Part shown: one piece after another, positions 44,898 through 53,002 of the stretch | How the letters are laid out: each line of letters starts with the position of its first letter | Numbering within the stretch: position 1 is the first letter of the stretch | Assembly (NCBI GenBank): GCA_038233075.1 | Contig: JBBSMQ010000011.1 | Coordinates: 1 to 64,000 of the forward strand | DNA from: Iamia sp038233075 | GTDB taxonomy: Bacteria; Actinomycetota; Acidimicrobiia; Acidimicrobiales; Iamiaceae | Length of the DNA: 64,000 nucleotides | Direction of reading: 5' to 3' | The notes under the pieces: generated by a model | The model's input: only the letters and a program-made list of their open reading frames with translations | Databases searched by the model: none | Told to the model about the DNA's origin: nothing | Made by a program: the position numbers and the translations under genes

Positions 44898-45652
44898 GCC
44901 CCGACCGCCCCCTCATCGCGGTCACCGGTCGTCCGCTCGCGGCCGACCGCATCACCTCGACCAACGAAGACTACGTGGGCCTGCCCGCCGACTACCACAC
45001 CGAGCTGGTCGCGGCCGGAGCCCTGGGGGCGATGCTCTCGCCCCGGGCCGTCCCCCACGACGAGGCCGAGGCCGCCATGGCCCACTTCGACGGGCTGGTG
45101 CTCACCGGGGGCGAGGACGTCGACCCCTCGCTGTACGGGCAAGACGCGGTGCCGGAGACCTATGGCCACGACGCCGGGATCGACCGCTTCGAGGAGGCCC
45201 TCTACCGCGCGGCACGACGGCGGGGGCTGCCCGTGCTCGCCATCTGCCGGGGCGCGCAGCTCCTCAACGTCGTCCACGGCGGCACCCTCACCCAACACAT
45301 CGTGGGCAAGCCGGGCCGGATGCTCCACGGCATCCCGATGGGCGGAGGTGGGTCGGAGATCGGCGCCGCGGTCGAGCCCGGCTCCCGCCTGGCCCAGGCT
45401 CTGGGCACCATCGAGGCCGTGGGGGTCTGTCACCACCACCAGGCCGTCGAGCGGGTGGCCGACGACCTCCGCATCGTGGCCCGCGCTCCCGACGGCACCA
45501 TCGAGGGCCTGGAGCCCGCCGACGGCGACGACTGGGTGGTCGCCGTCCAGTGGCACCCCGAGGACTCCTCGGCCACCGACCCGGTCCAGCGTGCCCTCTT
45601 CACTGCCTTCGCCGACGCCTGCCGCGCCTGCTCTGCCGCCACCCCGGCCTGA
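44894..45652 (+). CDS. Peptidase C26, gamma-glutamyl-gamma-aminobutyrate hydrolase-like
   Basis: 252 residues. Class I glutamine amidotransferase fold: DGLVLTGGEDVDPSLYG, the nucleophile in VLAICRGAQLLNVVHGG, and the His-Glu pair in VAVQWHPEDSS. This matches PuuD, which frees GABA from gamma-glutamyl-GABA. GTG start overlapping the ligase stop. With the ligase and aldehyde dehydrogenase it gives three of the four steps of the Puu pathway; a PuuB-type oxidase is not present here. Confidence 0.9.
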   Translation: MSPDRPLIAVTGRPLAADRITSTNEDYVGLPADYHTELVAAGALGAMLSPRAVPHDEAEAAMAHFDGLVLTGGEDVDPSLYGQDAVPETYGHDAGIDRFEEALYRAARRRGLPVLAICRGAQLLNVVHGGTLTQHIVGKPGRMLHGIPMGGGGSEIGAAVEPGSRLAQALGTIEAVGVCHHHQAVERVADDLRIVARAPDGTIEGLEPADGDDWVVAVQWHPEDSSATDPVQRALFTAFADACRACSAATPA

Positions 45653-45758
45653 ACCTCCTTCCTGCGGCCGAGGGGGCGGTCTTGCTCCCCATCGGACGCA
45701 GGCGGCGGTGGGTGGGCCGGCCGGTGGCAGGGGTGGGACACCGCGTTACGGTCCGACC

Positions 45759-46322
45759 ATGGCCGCACCCGGAGGATCAGGACCGATCGGACCCTTCCCC
45801 GAGGGGGTGGCCGACACCGACGAGGCCCAGGAGGACTACGACAAGCTCCGGCGCCGGGTGCTGTGGTCGTTTCCCTACGGGCTCTACGTCCTGGGCTCCC
45901 GCGACGGTGACCGGCGCAACGGCATGACCATCAACTGGGTCACCCAGGTCAGCTTCGATCCCAAGCTGGTGGCCGTGGGCGTGGAGAGGTCCGCCTTCAC
46001 CCACGAGCTGGTCACCGCCAGCGGCACCTTCAGCCTGAACGCGATCTCCCGGGAGGACCGAGCCATCGTCCGCAAGTTCACCAAGCCCGTCGAGGTCGAT
46101 GACGACGCCATGACCCTGAACGGCTTCCCGTTCCACGACGGGGTGACCGGCTCGCCGATCCTCGACCAGGCACCGGCCTACGTCGACTGCCAGGTGCGCG
46201 AGAGCGTGGACTGCGGGGGCCACACCCTCTTCATCGGTGAGGTGGTCGACGCCGCCTTCCAGCACGCCGAGGACACCGAGGTGCTCCGCATGGAGGACAC
46301 CCGCATGTCCTACGGCGGCTGA
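45759..46322 (+). CDS. Flavin reductase-like protein (split barrel, FMN-binding)
   Basis: 187 residues. LWSFPYGLYVLGSRDGDRRN with GMTINWVTQVSFDPKLVAVG, and SGTFSLNAISREDRAIVRKF are the flavin_reduct family blocks; C-terminal VDCGGHTLFIGEVVDA also fits. Likely an NAD(P)H:FMN oxidoreductase feeding a monooxygenase, but no partner is adjacent. TACGGT (45747-45752) lies 6 nt before the ATG. Confidence 0.9.
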   Translation: MAAPGGSGPIGPFPEGVADTDEAQEDYDKLRRRVLWSFPYGLYVLGSRDGDRRNGMTINWVTQVSFDPKLVAVGVERSAFTHELVTASGTFSLNAISREDRAIVRKFTKPVEVDDDAMTLNGFPFHDGVTGSPILDQAPAYVDCQVRESVDCGGHTLFIGEVVDAAFQHAEDTEVLRMEDTRMSYGG

Positions 46323-46335
46323 GGCGCCGATCCGC

Positions 46336-46962
46336 ATGGGGGACGGGACGTCGCCGGGGATCCTGCGCTTCACCTACGGGATCATGGGATCGGGGAAGTC
46401 CACCGTGGCCCTCCAGGTCCACCACAACCTGATCCGGCGGGGTCTGCTGGGCGTGCTCTGCACCATGTTCGACCGGGACGGCACGGCCGTGTCGAGCCGC
46501 CTGGGCGTGTCGCGACGGGCGGTCGAGGTGACCCCCGAGCTCGACCTGCGGGCCATGGCCGAGGACTTCGCGACGACGAACGGAACGCTCGACTTCCTCG
46601 TCTGCGACGAGGTCCAGTTCTACGCCGCGGCCCAGGTCGACCAGCTGGGGGCGATCGTCGACGAGCTGGGCGCTGACGTGTTCGCCTACGGCCTGCTCAC
46701 CGACTTCCGCGGTCAGCTCTTCGAGGGCACCCAGCGCATGCTCGAGCTGGCCGACGAGCACGTCCCCCAGAACGTCGAGGCCCGGTGCTGGTGCGGGCGT
46801 CGGGCCACCCACAACGCCCGATTGGTCAACGGGCAGGTGACGCGCGAGGGCGAGACGGTGGTCATCGGCGACACCGCGGCGGCCGAGACCCCACTGTTCG
46901 GCGATGTGGTCAGCTACGAGCTCCTGTGTCGTCGCCACTTCGGCGAGGGCCGCACCGGGTGA
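46336..46962 (+). CDS. tdk: Thymidine kinase
   Basis: 208 residues. Salvage kinase for thymidine. RFTYGIMGSGKSTVALQVHH (P-loop) near residue 10, LDFLVCDEVQFYAAAQVDQL (Walker B), YGLLTDFRGQLFEG and a zinc site CWCGRRATHNAR with a later CRRHF. The lasso-loop region differs from E. coli Tdk, usual for actinobacterial versions. ATG chosen because the longer frame overlaps the flavin reductase. Starts 13 bp after that gene. Confidence 0.9.
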   Translation: MGDGTSPGILRFTYGIMGSGKSTVALQVHHNLIRRGLLGVLCTMFDRDGTAVSSRLGVSRRAVEVTPELDLRAMAEDFATTNGTLDFLVCDEVQFYAAAQVDQLGAIVDELGADVFAYGLLTDFRGQLFEGTQRMLELADEHVPQNVEARCWCGRRATHNARLVNGQVTREGETVVIGDTAAAETPLFGDVVSYELLCRRHFGEGRTG

Positions 46963-47074
46963 CCGGCCTCGACCGGGACCGGAGCATCAGGTGAAGCCGG
47001 TGGTCGCTGGCCGCCGGTCGCTGATCGCTGATCGCCGGTCCCACGAGCGGCGAGCGTCCCGTATTGTCGGGCCC

Positions 47075-48343
47075 ATGAGCGACGCAGGCACCTCGGACGG
47101 CCCGGCCCGGATCCCCGCCGAGGGGGTGCCCCCGGAGGAGATCCTGGCCCGCATCGACGAGGCCCGGGCCGGGGACCTCGCCTGGCGCGACGGACGGGCC
47201 TTCAGCCTCGTGTACCACCCGGGCGACGAGGCCCACGAGGCGCTGCTGCACCAGGTCGCTGACCGCTACCTCCACGAGAACGCCCTCAACCCGCTGCGGT
47301 ACCCGAGCCTGATGCAGATGGAGCTGGACCTGGCCTCCATGGGCGGAGCGCTGGTGGGCACCGGTCCCGATTGCGCCGCCGTCACCGCCGGGGGCACCTA
47401 CAGCATCTTCTGCGCGGTGATGACCGCGCGGGAACAGGCTCGCCACGCCCGCGGCATCGCCGAGCCCCAGGTCGTCACCCCGGCGACGGCACACCCCGCC
47501 TTCGCCAAGGCCTGCGAGTACCTCGACATCGAACAGATCAAGGTCCCGGTCGAACCCGGCGGCCGTGTCGCCCCCGATGCCATCGAGGCCAAGCTGACCA
47601 ACCGCACGGGGCTCATCGTGGTGTCGGCCCCCAACTACCCCTACGGCACGATCGACCCCGTTGCCGAGGTCGCCGCCCTGGCCGACGATCGTGGCATCCT
47701 CTGCCACGTCGATGCCTGCCTGGGCGGGTTCCTGCTCCCGTTCTGGGAGCAGGTCGGCGAAACCGTGCCGCCCTGGGACTTCCGGGTCGACGGCGTCACC
47801 TCCATGTCGGCCGACATCCACAAGTACGGCTACGCCTTCAAGGGCGCGTCGCTGGTGCTGTACCGGGATCGGGAGCTCCTCAAGCGCCAGTACTTCTGGT
47901 ACGACGATTGGCCCGGCGGCCTGTACGCCTCGTCCACGCCGGCGGGGACTCGTCCCGCCCCGCCCATCGCCGGTGCCTGGGCCGCGCTCATGCACCTGGG
48001 GGAGTCCGGGTTCCTGCGCATGACCGAGCAGGTCGCGGCCGCCAACCGGGCCTTTCGAGCGGCCATCGAGGCAACCGACGGTGCGGTCGTCGACCCCGTG
48101 CCGGACACCCCGGTGTTCCAGGTCACGACCCCGGGTCGCGACCACCACGCGGTGGGCGCCTCCCTCGATGCGAGGGGGTGGAAACTCGACCTCCAGCAGG
48201 GGGGGATGCACGTGATGCTGTCGCCCTACCACCTCGAGGTCGCGGATCGCTTCGCCTCGGACCTGGCCGGCGCGCTCGACGACGTCCCCCTCGGCGAGGC
48301 GCCCGCCGATGCACCCGTGGGCACCTACGGCGGCATCGCCTGA
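47075..48343 (+). CDS. PLP-dependent enzyme of the sphingosine-1-phosphate lyase / group II decarboxylase family
   Basis: 422 residues. The PLP lysine is in TSMSADIHKYGYAFKGASLV, with the cofactor Asp in ILCHVDACLGGFLLPF and a His in TPATAHPAFAKACEYL. This set is closest in pattern to sphingosine-1-phosphate lyase and related decarboxylases. Bacterial members may act on long-chain base phosphates or amino acids; the substrate is unknown. TATTGT (47062-67) lies 7 nt before the ATG. The preceding 112 bp carry short CGCTGATCG repeats only. Confidence 0.85.
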   Translation: MSDAGTSDGPARIPAEGVPPEEILARIDEARAGDLAWRDGRAFSLVYHPGDEAHEALLHQVADRYLHENALNPLRYPSLMQMELDLASMGGALVGTGPDCAAVTAGGTYSIFCAVMTAREQARHARGIAEPQVVTPATAHPAFAKACEYLDIEQIKVPVEPGGRVAPDAIEAKLTNRTGLIVVSAPNYPYGTIDPVAEVAALADDRGILCHVDACLGGFLLPFWEQVGETVPPWDFRVDGVTSMSADIHKYGYAFKGASLVLYRDRELLKRQYFWYDDWPGGLYASSTPAGTRPAPPIAGAWAALMHLGESGFLRMTEQVAAANRAFRAAIEATDGAVVDPVPDTPVFQVTTPGRDHHAVGASLDARGWKLDLQQGGMHVMLSPYHLEVADRFASDLAGALDDVPLGEAPADAPVGTYGGIA

Positions 48344-48515
48344 GCGCGGCGCCCCGCCGCGAGCCGGCATCCGTGTCCACGGGATCCGAAGGAGGGGAGA
48401 GGCTGTTCAGCTGGGCCCCGACGGCCACCGGACCGCATGGTGGTGGCGCGCCGGGGGAGGCACCCACGGGAGCAGACGCGCCGGCGCCGGGGTCCGACGT
48501 CGGGGGGAAGAGCCC

Positions 48516-49172
48516 GTGACCGTGCCCTCCGTCGTCGGGGCCGTGCTCTGCGGCGGGGCCAGCCGTCGGATGGGACGAGACAAGGCGCTCATCGTGCGTG
48601 ACGGCCAGCCCCTGGCCCTCCGGGTGGCGGGTGCCCTCGCGACCGCGGGGGCGACGACCGTCTGCGCCGTGGGCGGTGACGAGGACGCCCTGGTCGCCCT
48701 CGGCCTCGAGGTGGTGGCCGACCGCTGGCCCGGTCAAGGCCCCCTGGGAGGCCTGGCCACGGCCCTCTCCGCCGCTCCCTTGGGCGCCGCGGTGGTGGTG
48801 GCCCCATGCGACCTGCTCGATCCCGATCCTGAGCTCATCCGCAGGCTCCTTGGTGCCCTGGCGAGCGCGCCGGCGTCGGTCGACGTCTGCGTGCCCGTGG
48901 TCGAGGGACGCCACGAGTGGATCCACTCGGCCTGGCGGGCCCGGCCCGCCCTCACGGCGACCATCGCAGGCCTGGTGCAGGCGGGCCACCGGCGCCTTGG
49001 TTCGGTGGCCGAGGTGGCGGTGGCGATCACCCTCCGGGAGGTGAGCGTGGCGGCGGTGGACGACGCCGACCGTCCGGAGGATCTCGAGCGCACGCCACGG
49101 CGGCGACCACCGCCCGCAGGCCGATCCCCCCGGTCGAGCGAGGGTGCTGAGGGTGCCGGAGACAACCGGTAG
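48516..49172 (+). CDS. mobA: Molybdenum cofactor guanylyltransferase (MobA-like)
   Basis: 218 residues. VVGAVLCGGASRRMGRDKAL is the MobA signature (LxGGxSxRMGxDKA), with DRWPGQGPLGGLATAL and VVAPCDLLDPD (metal-binding Asp) following. Adds GMP to molybdopterin. The C-terminal 30 residues are low complexity. GTG at 48516 with a GGGGGGAAG ribosome site. The 172-bp gap before it contains one GCGGCG/CGCCGC stem (48345-48362), perhaps a terminator of the PLP gene, and nothing else I can identify. Confidence 0.88.
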   Translation: MTVPSVVGAVLCGGASRRMGRDKALIVRDGQPLALRVAGALATAGATTVCAVGGDEDALVALGLEVVADRWPGQGPLGGLATALSAAPLGAAVVVAPCDLLDPDPELIRRLLGALASAPASVDVCVPVVEGRHEWIHSAWRARPALTATIAGLVQAGHRRLGSVAEVAVAITLREVSVAAVDDADRPEDLERTPRRRPPPAGRSPRSSEGAEGAGDNR

Positions 49173-49205
49173 TAGCCTGCCGCCGTCCCGTCAGAGAGGT
49201 TCGCC

Positions 49206-49529
49206 GTGGACGTACCCGAGGTCGAGATCACCACCTTCGCGGAGCGATCTGCCTCGGGCGCGCCGGTGATCGACGTGCGCGAGCCCGACGAGTACATCGC
49301 CGGCCACGTGCCCGGCGCGGTGCTCATCCCCCTGGGTGAGGTGCCAGAGCGGGCGGCCGAGGTGCCCGCCGATCGGACCGTCTACTTGATCTGTGCCAAG
49401 GGCGGACGCAGCATGCGGGCCGCGGAGCACCTGGCGGGCCTGGGTCGCGACGTCGTCAACGTCGCCGGTGGGACGACGGCGTGGATCGAGGCCGGCCATC
49501 CCACCGTCACCGGCCCCACCCCGGGCTGA
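49206..49529 (+). CDS. Rhodanese-domain protein
   Basis: 107 residues, a single rhodanese domain. GAPVIDVREPDEYIAGHVPG and the active-site loop YLICAKGGRSMRAAEHLAGL with Cys near 63 are clear; VNVAGGTTAWIEAGHP is the usual end. Sulfur or persulfide transfer. TAGCCT at 49173-49178, then AGAGAGG, then GTG at 49206: here the mRNA has a short leader. RNase D follows after 11 bp. Confidence 0.92.
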   Translation: MDVPEVEITTFAERSASGAPVIDVREPDEYIAGHVPGAVLIPLGEVPERAAEVPADRTVYLICAKGGRSMRAAEHLAGLGRDVVNVAGGTTAWIEAGHPTVTGPTPG

Positions 49530-49540
49530 GCGGGCACGAC

Positions 49541-50737
49541 GTGCGACGGGGACGCTCGGGAACCGCGGGGGAGCGAGGTCCGGACGTCCCGCACAGCGAG
49601 GCCGATGACATCGTCGACGACGAGAGCCTGGCCGAGGTCGTCTCGCTTCTGACCCAGGCGGACCGGTACGCGGTCGACACCGAGTTCCACCGCGAGAAGA
49701 CCTACTGGCCCCACGTGGCGCTGGTGCAGGTGGCCTGGGACGACCGTATCGTGCTGATCGACCCACTGGCGCTTGACCTCGCGCGCCTGCAGGAGGTCTT
49801 CGCCGGTCCTGGTCTGGCGGTGATGCACGCCGCCAGCCAGGACATCGAGGTCTTCGAGCGCTCGGTCGGCTCCGTGCCCTCGCAGCTCTTCGACACCCAG
49901 ATCGCAGCCGGCTTCCTCGGCTACGGCACCCCATCGCTCACGGCGCTGGTCGAGGGTGAGCTGGGCTTCCGGCTACCCAAAGGCGATCGGCTCACGGACT
50001 GGATGCGTCGTCCGTTGGACGACCGTCAGAAGGCCTACGCCGCGTCCGACGTGGCCCACCTGCTGGAGCTGCACGAGCGCCTGGCGACGCGCATCGAAGC
50101 CGGTGGGCGCACGGAGTGGGTCACAGCCGAGAACGAGGCTCAGCGGACCTGGCGTCCGGTGCGGGAGCCAGAGATGGCCTACACCCGCATCAAGGAGGCC
50201 CGTCAGCTGCGGGGCACAGCCCTCGGCGTGGCTCAGGCGCTGGCGGCCTGGCGGGAGCGGCGCGCGGCCGAGATCGATGTGCCCGGTCGCCACGTCATGG
50301 CCGACCTTGCGGTGGTCACCGTGGCCAACCGGGCCCCGACACGCGTCGAGGACCTCAAGGGGGTGAGGGGTCTCGACGATCGACTGCGTCGCGGCCCTCA
50401 GGCCGAGGCGATCGTGGCCGCCGTGGCCCGGGGCAAGGCCGAGGGCCCACCGGCCCAGAGCCGCAACGGGGACCAGCAGATCGATCGGCGGCTGCGACCC
50501 GCGGTGGCTCTGGTCTCGGCATGGGTGGCCCAGCTGGGACGGACCCACGGCATCGACACGGCTCTGCTCGGCACACGAGCCGACATCGAGGAGCTGCTCG
50601 CAACGGGGACGGGACGGCTGGCCGAAGGGTGGCGGGCGGAGCTGGTCGGCGGTCCGGTCCGCGACCTGGTCGACGGTCGGGCGGCGCTGGCCTTCGAGGG
50701 CCACGGCCTGGTGCTCGAGCCGCGCAGCCCGCGCTGA
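49541..50737 (+). CDS. rnd: Ribonuclease D
   Basis: 398 residues. DEDD exonuclease: YAVDTEFHREKTYWPHVALV (DxE), VMHAASQDIEVFERSVG (D) and AYAASDVAHLLELHERL (YxxxD), then an HRDC domain (AYTRIKEARQLRGTALGVAQ to APTRVEDLKGVRGLDD) and a second helical domain. Trims 3' ends of stable RNAs. GTG start 11 bp after the rhodanese gene; the first 25 residues are not conserved. Confidence 0.93.
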   Translation: MRRGRSGTAGERGPDVPHSEADDIVDDESLAEVVSLLTQADRYAVDTEFHREKTYWPHVALVQVAWDDRIVLIDPLALDLARLQEVFAGPGLAVMHAASQDIEVFERSVGSVPSQLFDTQIAAGFLGYGTPSLTALVEGELGFRLPKGDRLTDWMRRPLDDRQKAYAASDVAHLLELHERLATRIEAGGRTEWVTAENEAQRTWRPVREPEMAYTRIKEARQLRGTALGVAQALAAWRERRAAEIDVPGRHVMADLAVVTVANRAPTRVEDLKGVRGLDDRLRRGPQAEAIVAAVARGKAEGPPAQSRNGDQQIDRRLRPAVALVSAWVAQLGRTHGIDTALLGTRADIEELLATGTGRLAEGWRAELVGGPVRDLVDGRAALAFEGHGLVLEPRSPR

Positions 50738-50825
50738 CCCCTTCGTCGGCTGATGCCCGCAGGGATCGGTCGGCGTCCCGTCGGCGGGTGCGTCCCGTGC
50801 CCGGACGCCTGGAGACGGTCGGCTG

Positions 50826-50865
50826 GCCCTGATCGCCGGAGGCCACCACGTCAGGCGATCAGGGC
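50826..50865. terminator. Bidirectional hairpin between rnd and the surface-protein gene
   Basis: GCCCTGATCGCC / GGCGATCAGGGC, a perfect 12-bp stem around 16 nt, in the 228-bp gap between convergent genes. The rest of that gap shows no feature. Confidence 0.7.
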
Positions 50866-50965
50866 GGGATCACGGTCCGGGGCGCGACCGGCGCGCTTTC
50901 GTCATCGAGGCGCTCGGCAGGGCCGGACCGATCGCCACCGGTTGCGACTGGTCAGGTCGGCTGCG

Positions 50966-51664
50966 TCACGACCGCGTGCCGGTGAGGTCCGTTCCGAGGC
51001 CGATGGACTGACCGAAGCTGTCACCACCGTCCCCGGTGGAGGGGTTGCTGGTGGCGTCGCCGGTGTCGCCGGTGGTGGCATCAGCATCGGTGTCAGCGGT
51101 GGTGTCACCACTGTCGCCGGTGTCACCCGAGTCACCCGACGACACGTCGCCGGCGGTATCGCTGGTACCCGAAGAAGCGTTGGCCGTGCTCGACGGCGAG
51201 ACCGTCACCGCGCCCGAGTCGCCGTCGTTGGTGCTGCTGCCCGAGGTTGCCGACGAGTTGACCGTGGCCGTCCCGGTGTCGCCGGCGGACCCCGTGTCAC
51301 CCGACGCTCCCGAACCCGTGTCGGTGGCCGTGTCGCAGGACCCGGCGAACGCGGCGCACCCCGAGTCACCTGCGGTGGCCCCCGAGTCGCCCGAGTCGCC
51401 TGAGTCGCCCGAGCCACCCGAGGTGGCCGTGCCGTTCGACGAAGCCGCCCCCGTCTCGCCGGAGGACACCGCCCCCGACGACGCGGTGGTGGCCGCACCC
51501 GCCGGGTTCCCCCACAGGAGGAAGCCGGCAACCACAAGGATCACCGCCGCCAGCGTGGCCTTCACCCAGCCCAGGGCCGGCCCTCCGGCCGCCCCCTCAA
51601 CACCATCCGCACCGGTGATCACGGCCCGCTCGCTCATGGTCTTCGTCCCTCGGTTCTCTGACAT
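50966..51664 (-). CDS. Low-complexity Asp/Ser/Gly/Thr membrane-anchored surface protein
   Basis: 232 residues. A short cytoplasmic start (MSERAVITGADG region), one membrane helix WVKATLAAVILVVAGFLLWG near residues 33-52 with an Ala-x-Ala-like site (GAATT), then about 170 residues made almost only of S, T, G, D and A: runs such as GDSGDSGDSGATAGDSG and SGDSGDTGDSGDTTADTDAD. Two cysteines flank CAAFAGSC. Very acidic, no lysine in the outer part. No sorting signal at its end. It could be an extended stalk, a calcium-binding or a heavily glycosylated coat protein; no known family recognised. ATG 51664 is set by the promoter; ATG 51637 (MSERAV) also has a GAGG site. Confidence 0.78.
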   Translation of the reverse strand: MSENRGTKTMSERAVITGADGVEGAAGGPALGWVKATLAAVILVVAGFLLWGNPAGAATTASSGAVSSGETGAASSNGTATSGGSGDSGDSGDSGATAGDSGCAAFAGSCDTATDTGSGASGDTGSAGDTGTATVNSSATSGSSTNDGDSGAVTVSPSSTANASSGTSDTAGDVSSGDSGDTGDSGDTTADTDADATTGDTGDATSNPSTGDGGDSFGQSIGLGTDLTGTRS

Positions 51665-51671
51665 GACCGGC

Positions 51672-51700
51672 ACAATGCGCGCCCCCCATCAGACCGTCAA
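51672..51700 (-). promoter_or_regulatory. Promoter of the low-complexity surface protein
   Basis: On the minus strand TTGACG (51695-51700) as -35, 17-bp spacer, CATTGT (51672-51677) as -10, then 7 nt to the ATG at 51664. This is the strongest -35/-10 pair in the window. The 381-bp stretch from 51665 to 52045 holds this promoter; I see no gene or further structure in the rest of it. Confidence 0.78.
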
Positions 51701-52045
51701 GACACCGCAACACGCTTTCACCTGCCGTTTGGTAACAAGCCCACGCCCCCAAAACTCCGACACTCAGAGAATCGCCAACCACACAGGCCGGGGGGTGAGG
51801 CCCCGGGGACATGCCGTGCAGCGACATCAACGGCAACGCCTCCGATACCTTCGGCGACTTCCGGGCCCAAGGGGTCAGGATCGAGCTCCGGAACCGAGCC
51901 CGCTCTCCACTGTCGGGATCGACCCGGCGGTCGTTGACCCGCGGGGCCCGCACCGGGATCGCCGCGCCCCGGTCCTCACAGTCCGAAGCTGGGCGTGGCC
52001 GTTGCGGACCACCAGCCGGTGCCTCGCTTCAGCCCACGGTCATCG

Positions 52046-52830
52046 TCAGGAGGTGGGATCGAGCACGAAGTAGTAGCCGATGCCGCGTCGGGTCCGGACC
52101 AGGCGCGGGCGGTCGCTGTCGCGCTCGATCTTCTCACGCAGCCTTCGGATGTGGACAGTGACGGTCGCGTCACTGCCGGTCGTGTAGCCCCACACGTCGC
52201 GCAGCAGCTCTTGGCGGGAGAACACGGTGCCCGGGGCACTCACCAGGTGCTGGAGGAGCTTCAGCTCCATCGGTGACAGGAGATGTGAGCGGCCACCGAC
52301 CTCGACCTGCCCGGTCGCGTCGTTCATCCGAAGGGCACCGACATCCGAAGGGCACCGATCTCTAGGGTCCACTGGGCGTCATCGACCGGCGAGCGGCGCC
52401 GAAGCACGCCCTCGACCCGTGCCACCACCTCGTCGAGGGTGACCGGCGAGGGGACGAAGTCCGAGGCGCCCGCCTTGAGCCAGCGGACCCACTCGGCCGG
52501 CTCGGTCTGACCGCGGAGGAGCACTATGGCCGGCCCGCCAGGTGAGGCCAGCCGTCGCATCATGCGGAGGGTGGAGAACCCCTCGGTGTCGAGATCGATC
52601 ACCACTGCGTCGAACCGCCAGCGGTCGAGCAGGCGTTCGGCGGCACGACCCGTCGGCGCGACCTTGACCGAGTGGCCGAGGTCATCGAGGCAGCAGGCCA
52701 GCGGCGACGCGAGCGTGAGATCGGGGAGGACGAGCAGGATCTGGGCTCCGGTCTGCGCGGCGTCCCCCACGCTGCTCGCATGGGTGTCAGCGGCGCGAAC
52801 CACCGATGGCCCGACGCGAAGGGGACGCAT
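52046..52830 (-). pseudogene. OmpR/PhoB-type response regulator split by a 17-bp tandem duplication
   Basis: The receiver half (52830 down to about 52360) and the winged-helix half (about 52340 down to 52046) are in different frames. They meet at an exact 17-bp tandem duplication (52325-52358). Removing one copy restores one frame reading WTLEIGALRMNDATGQVEVG across the junction, and a full regulator of about 255 residues. The DNA-binding half is textbook: LLSPMELKLLQHLVSAPGTV, VFSRQELLRDVWGY, TVTVHIRRLREKIERD, RLVRTRRGIGYYF. The receiver is atypical: acidic pocket and lysine are missing (SDFVPSP where a K-P is expected; VLLRG for the Thr site), though VVIDLDTEG keeps the Asp. ATG 52830 or GTG 52851. 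The downstream half may still be made from an internal start. Confidence 0.85.
52325..52358. repeat. Exact 17-bp tandem duplication inside the response regulator gene
   Basis: CATCCGAAGGGCACCGA at 52325-52341 is repeated without change at 52342-52358. Since 17 is not a multiple of 3, two copies break the gene and one copy restores it. Confidence 0.95.
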
Positions 52831-53002
52831 GGTGGTCTGATCCTCGCCCACGGCCCAGGCGGGGCGAGTCCGCTCCGGGACCTACTCGGGAGAGATGCTC
52901 GCAGGGCTTCCCGACGCACTGGCGCGCTCGCTCATCGGTCCCCCGTGGTGTCGGGCGACACGCCTCGTCCGCCGGTGGTCGGGCGGGGCCGGTGAGCCTG
53001 GG

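Noticed and set aside
50990..51480. Dense GTCGCCGGAGTC-like repeats that look like a tandem array
   Set aside because: They are the codons of the D/S/G/T-rich surface protein read on the minus strand.
51036..52073. 345-codon plus-strand frame opposite the surface protein
   Set aside because: It mirrors the repeat codons and then becomes random; the minus-strand gene has a membrane helix and a strong promoter.
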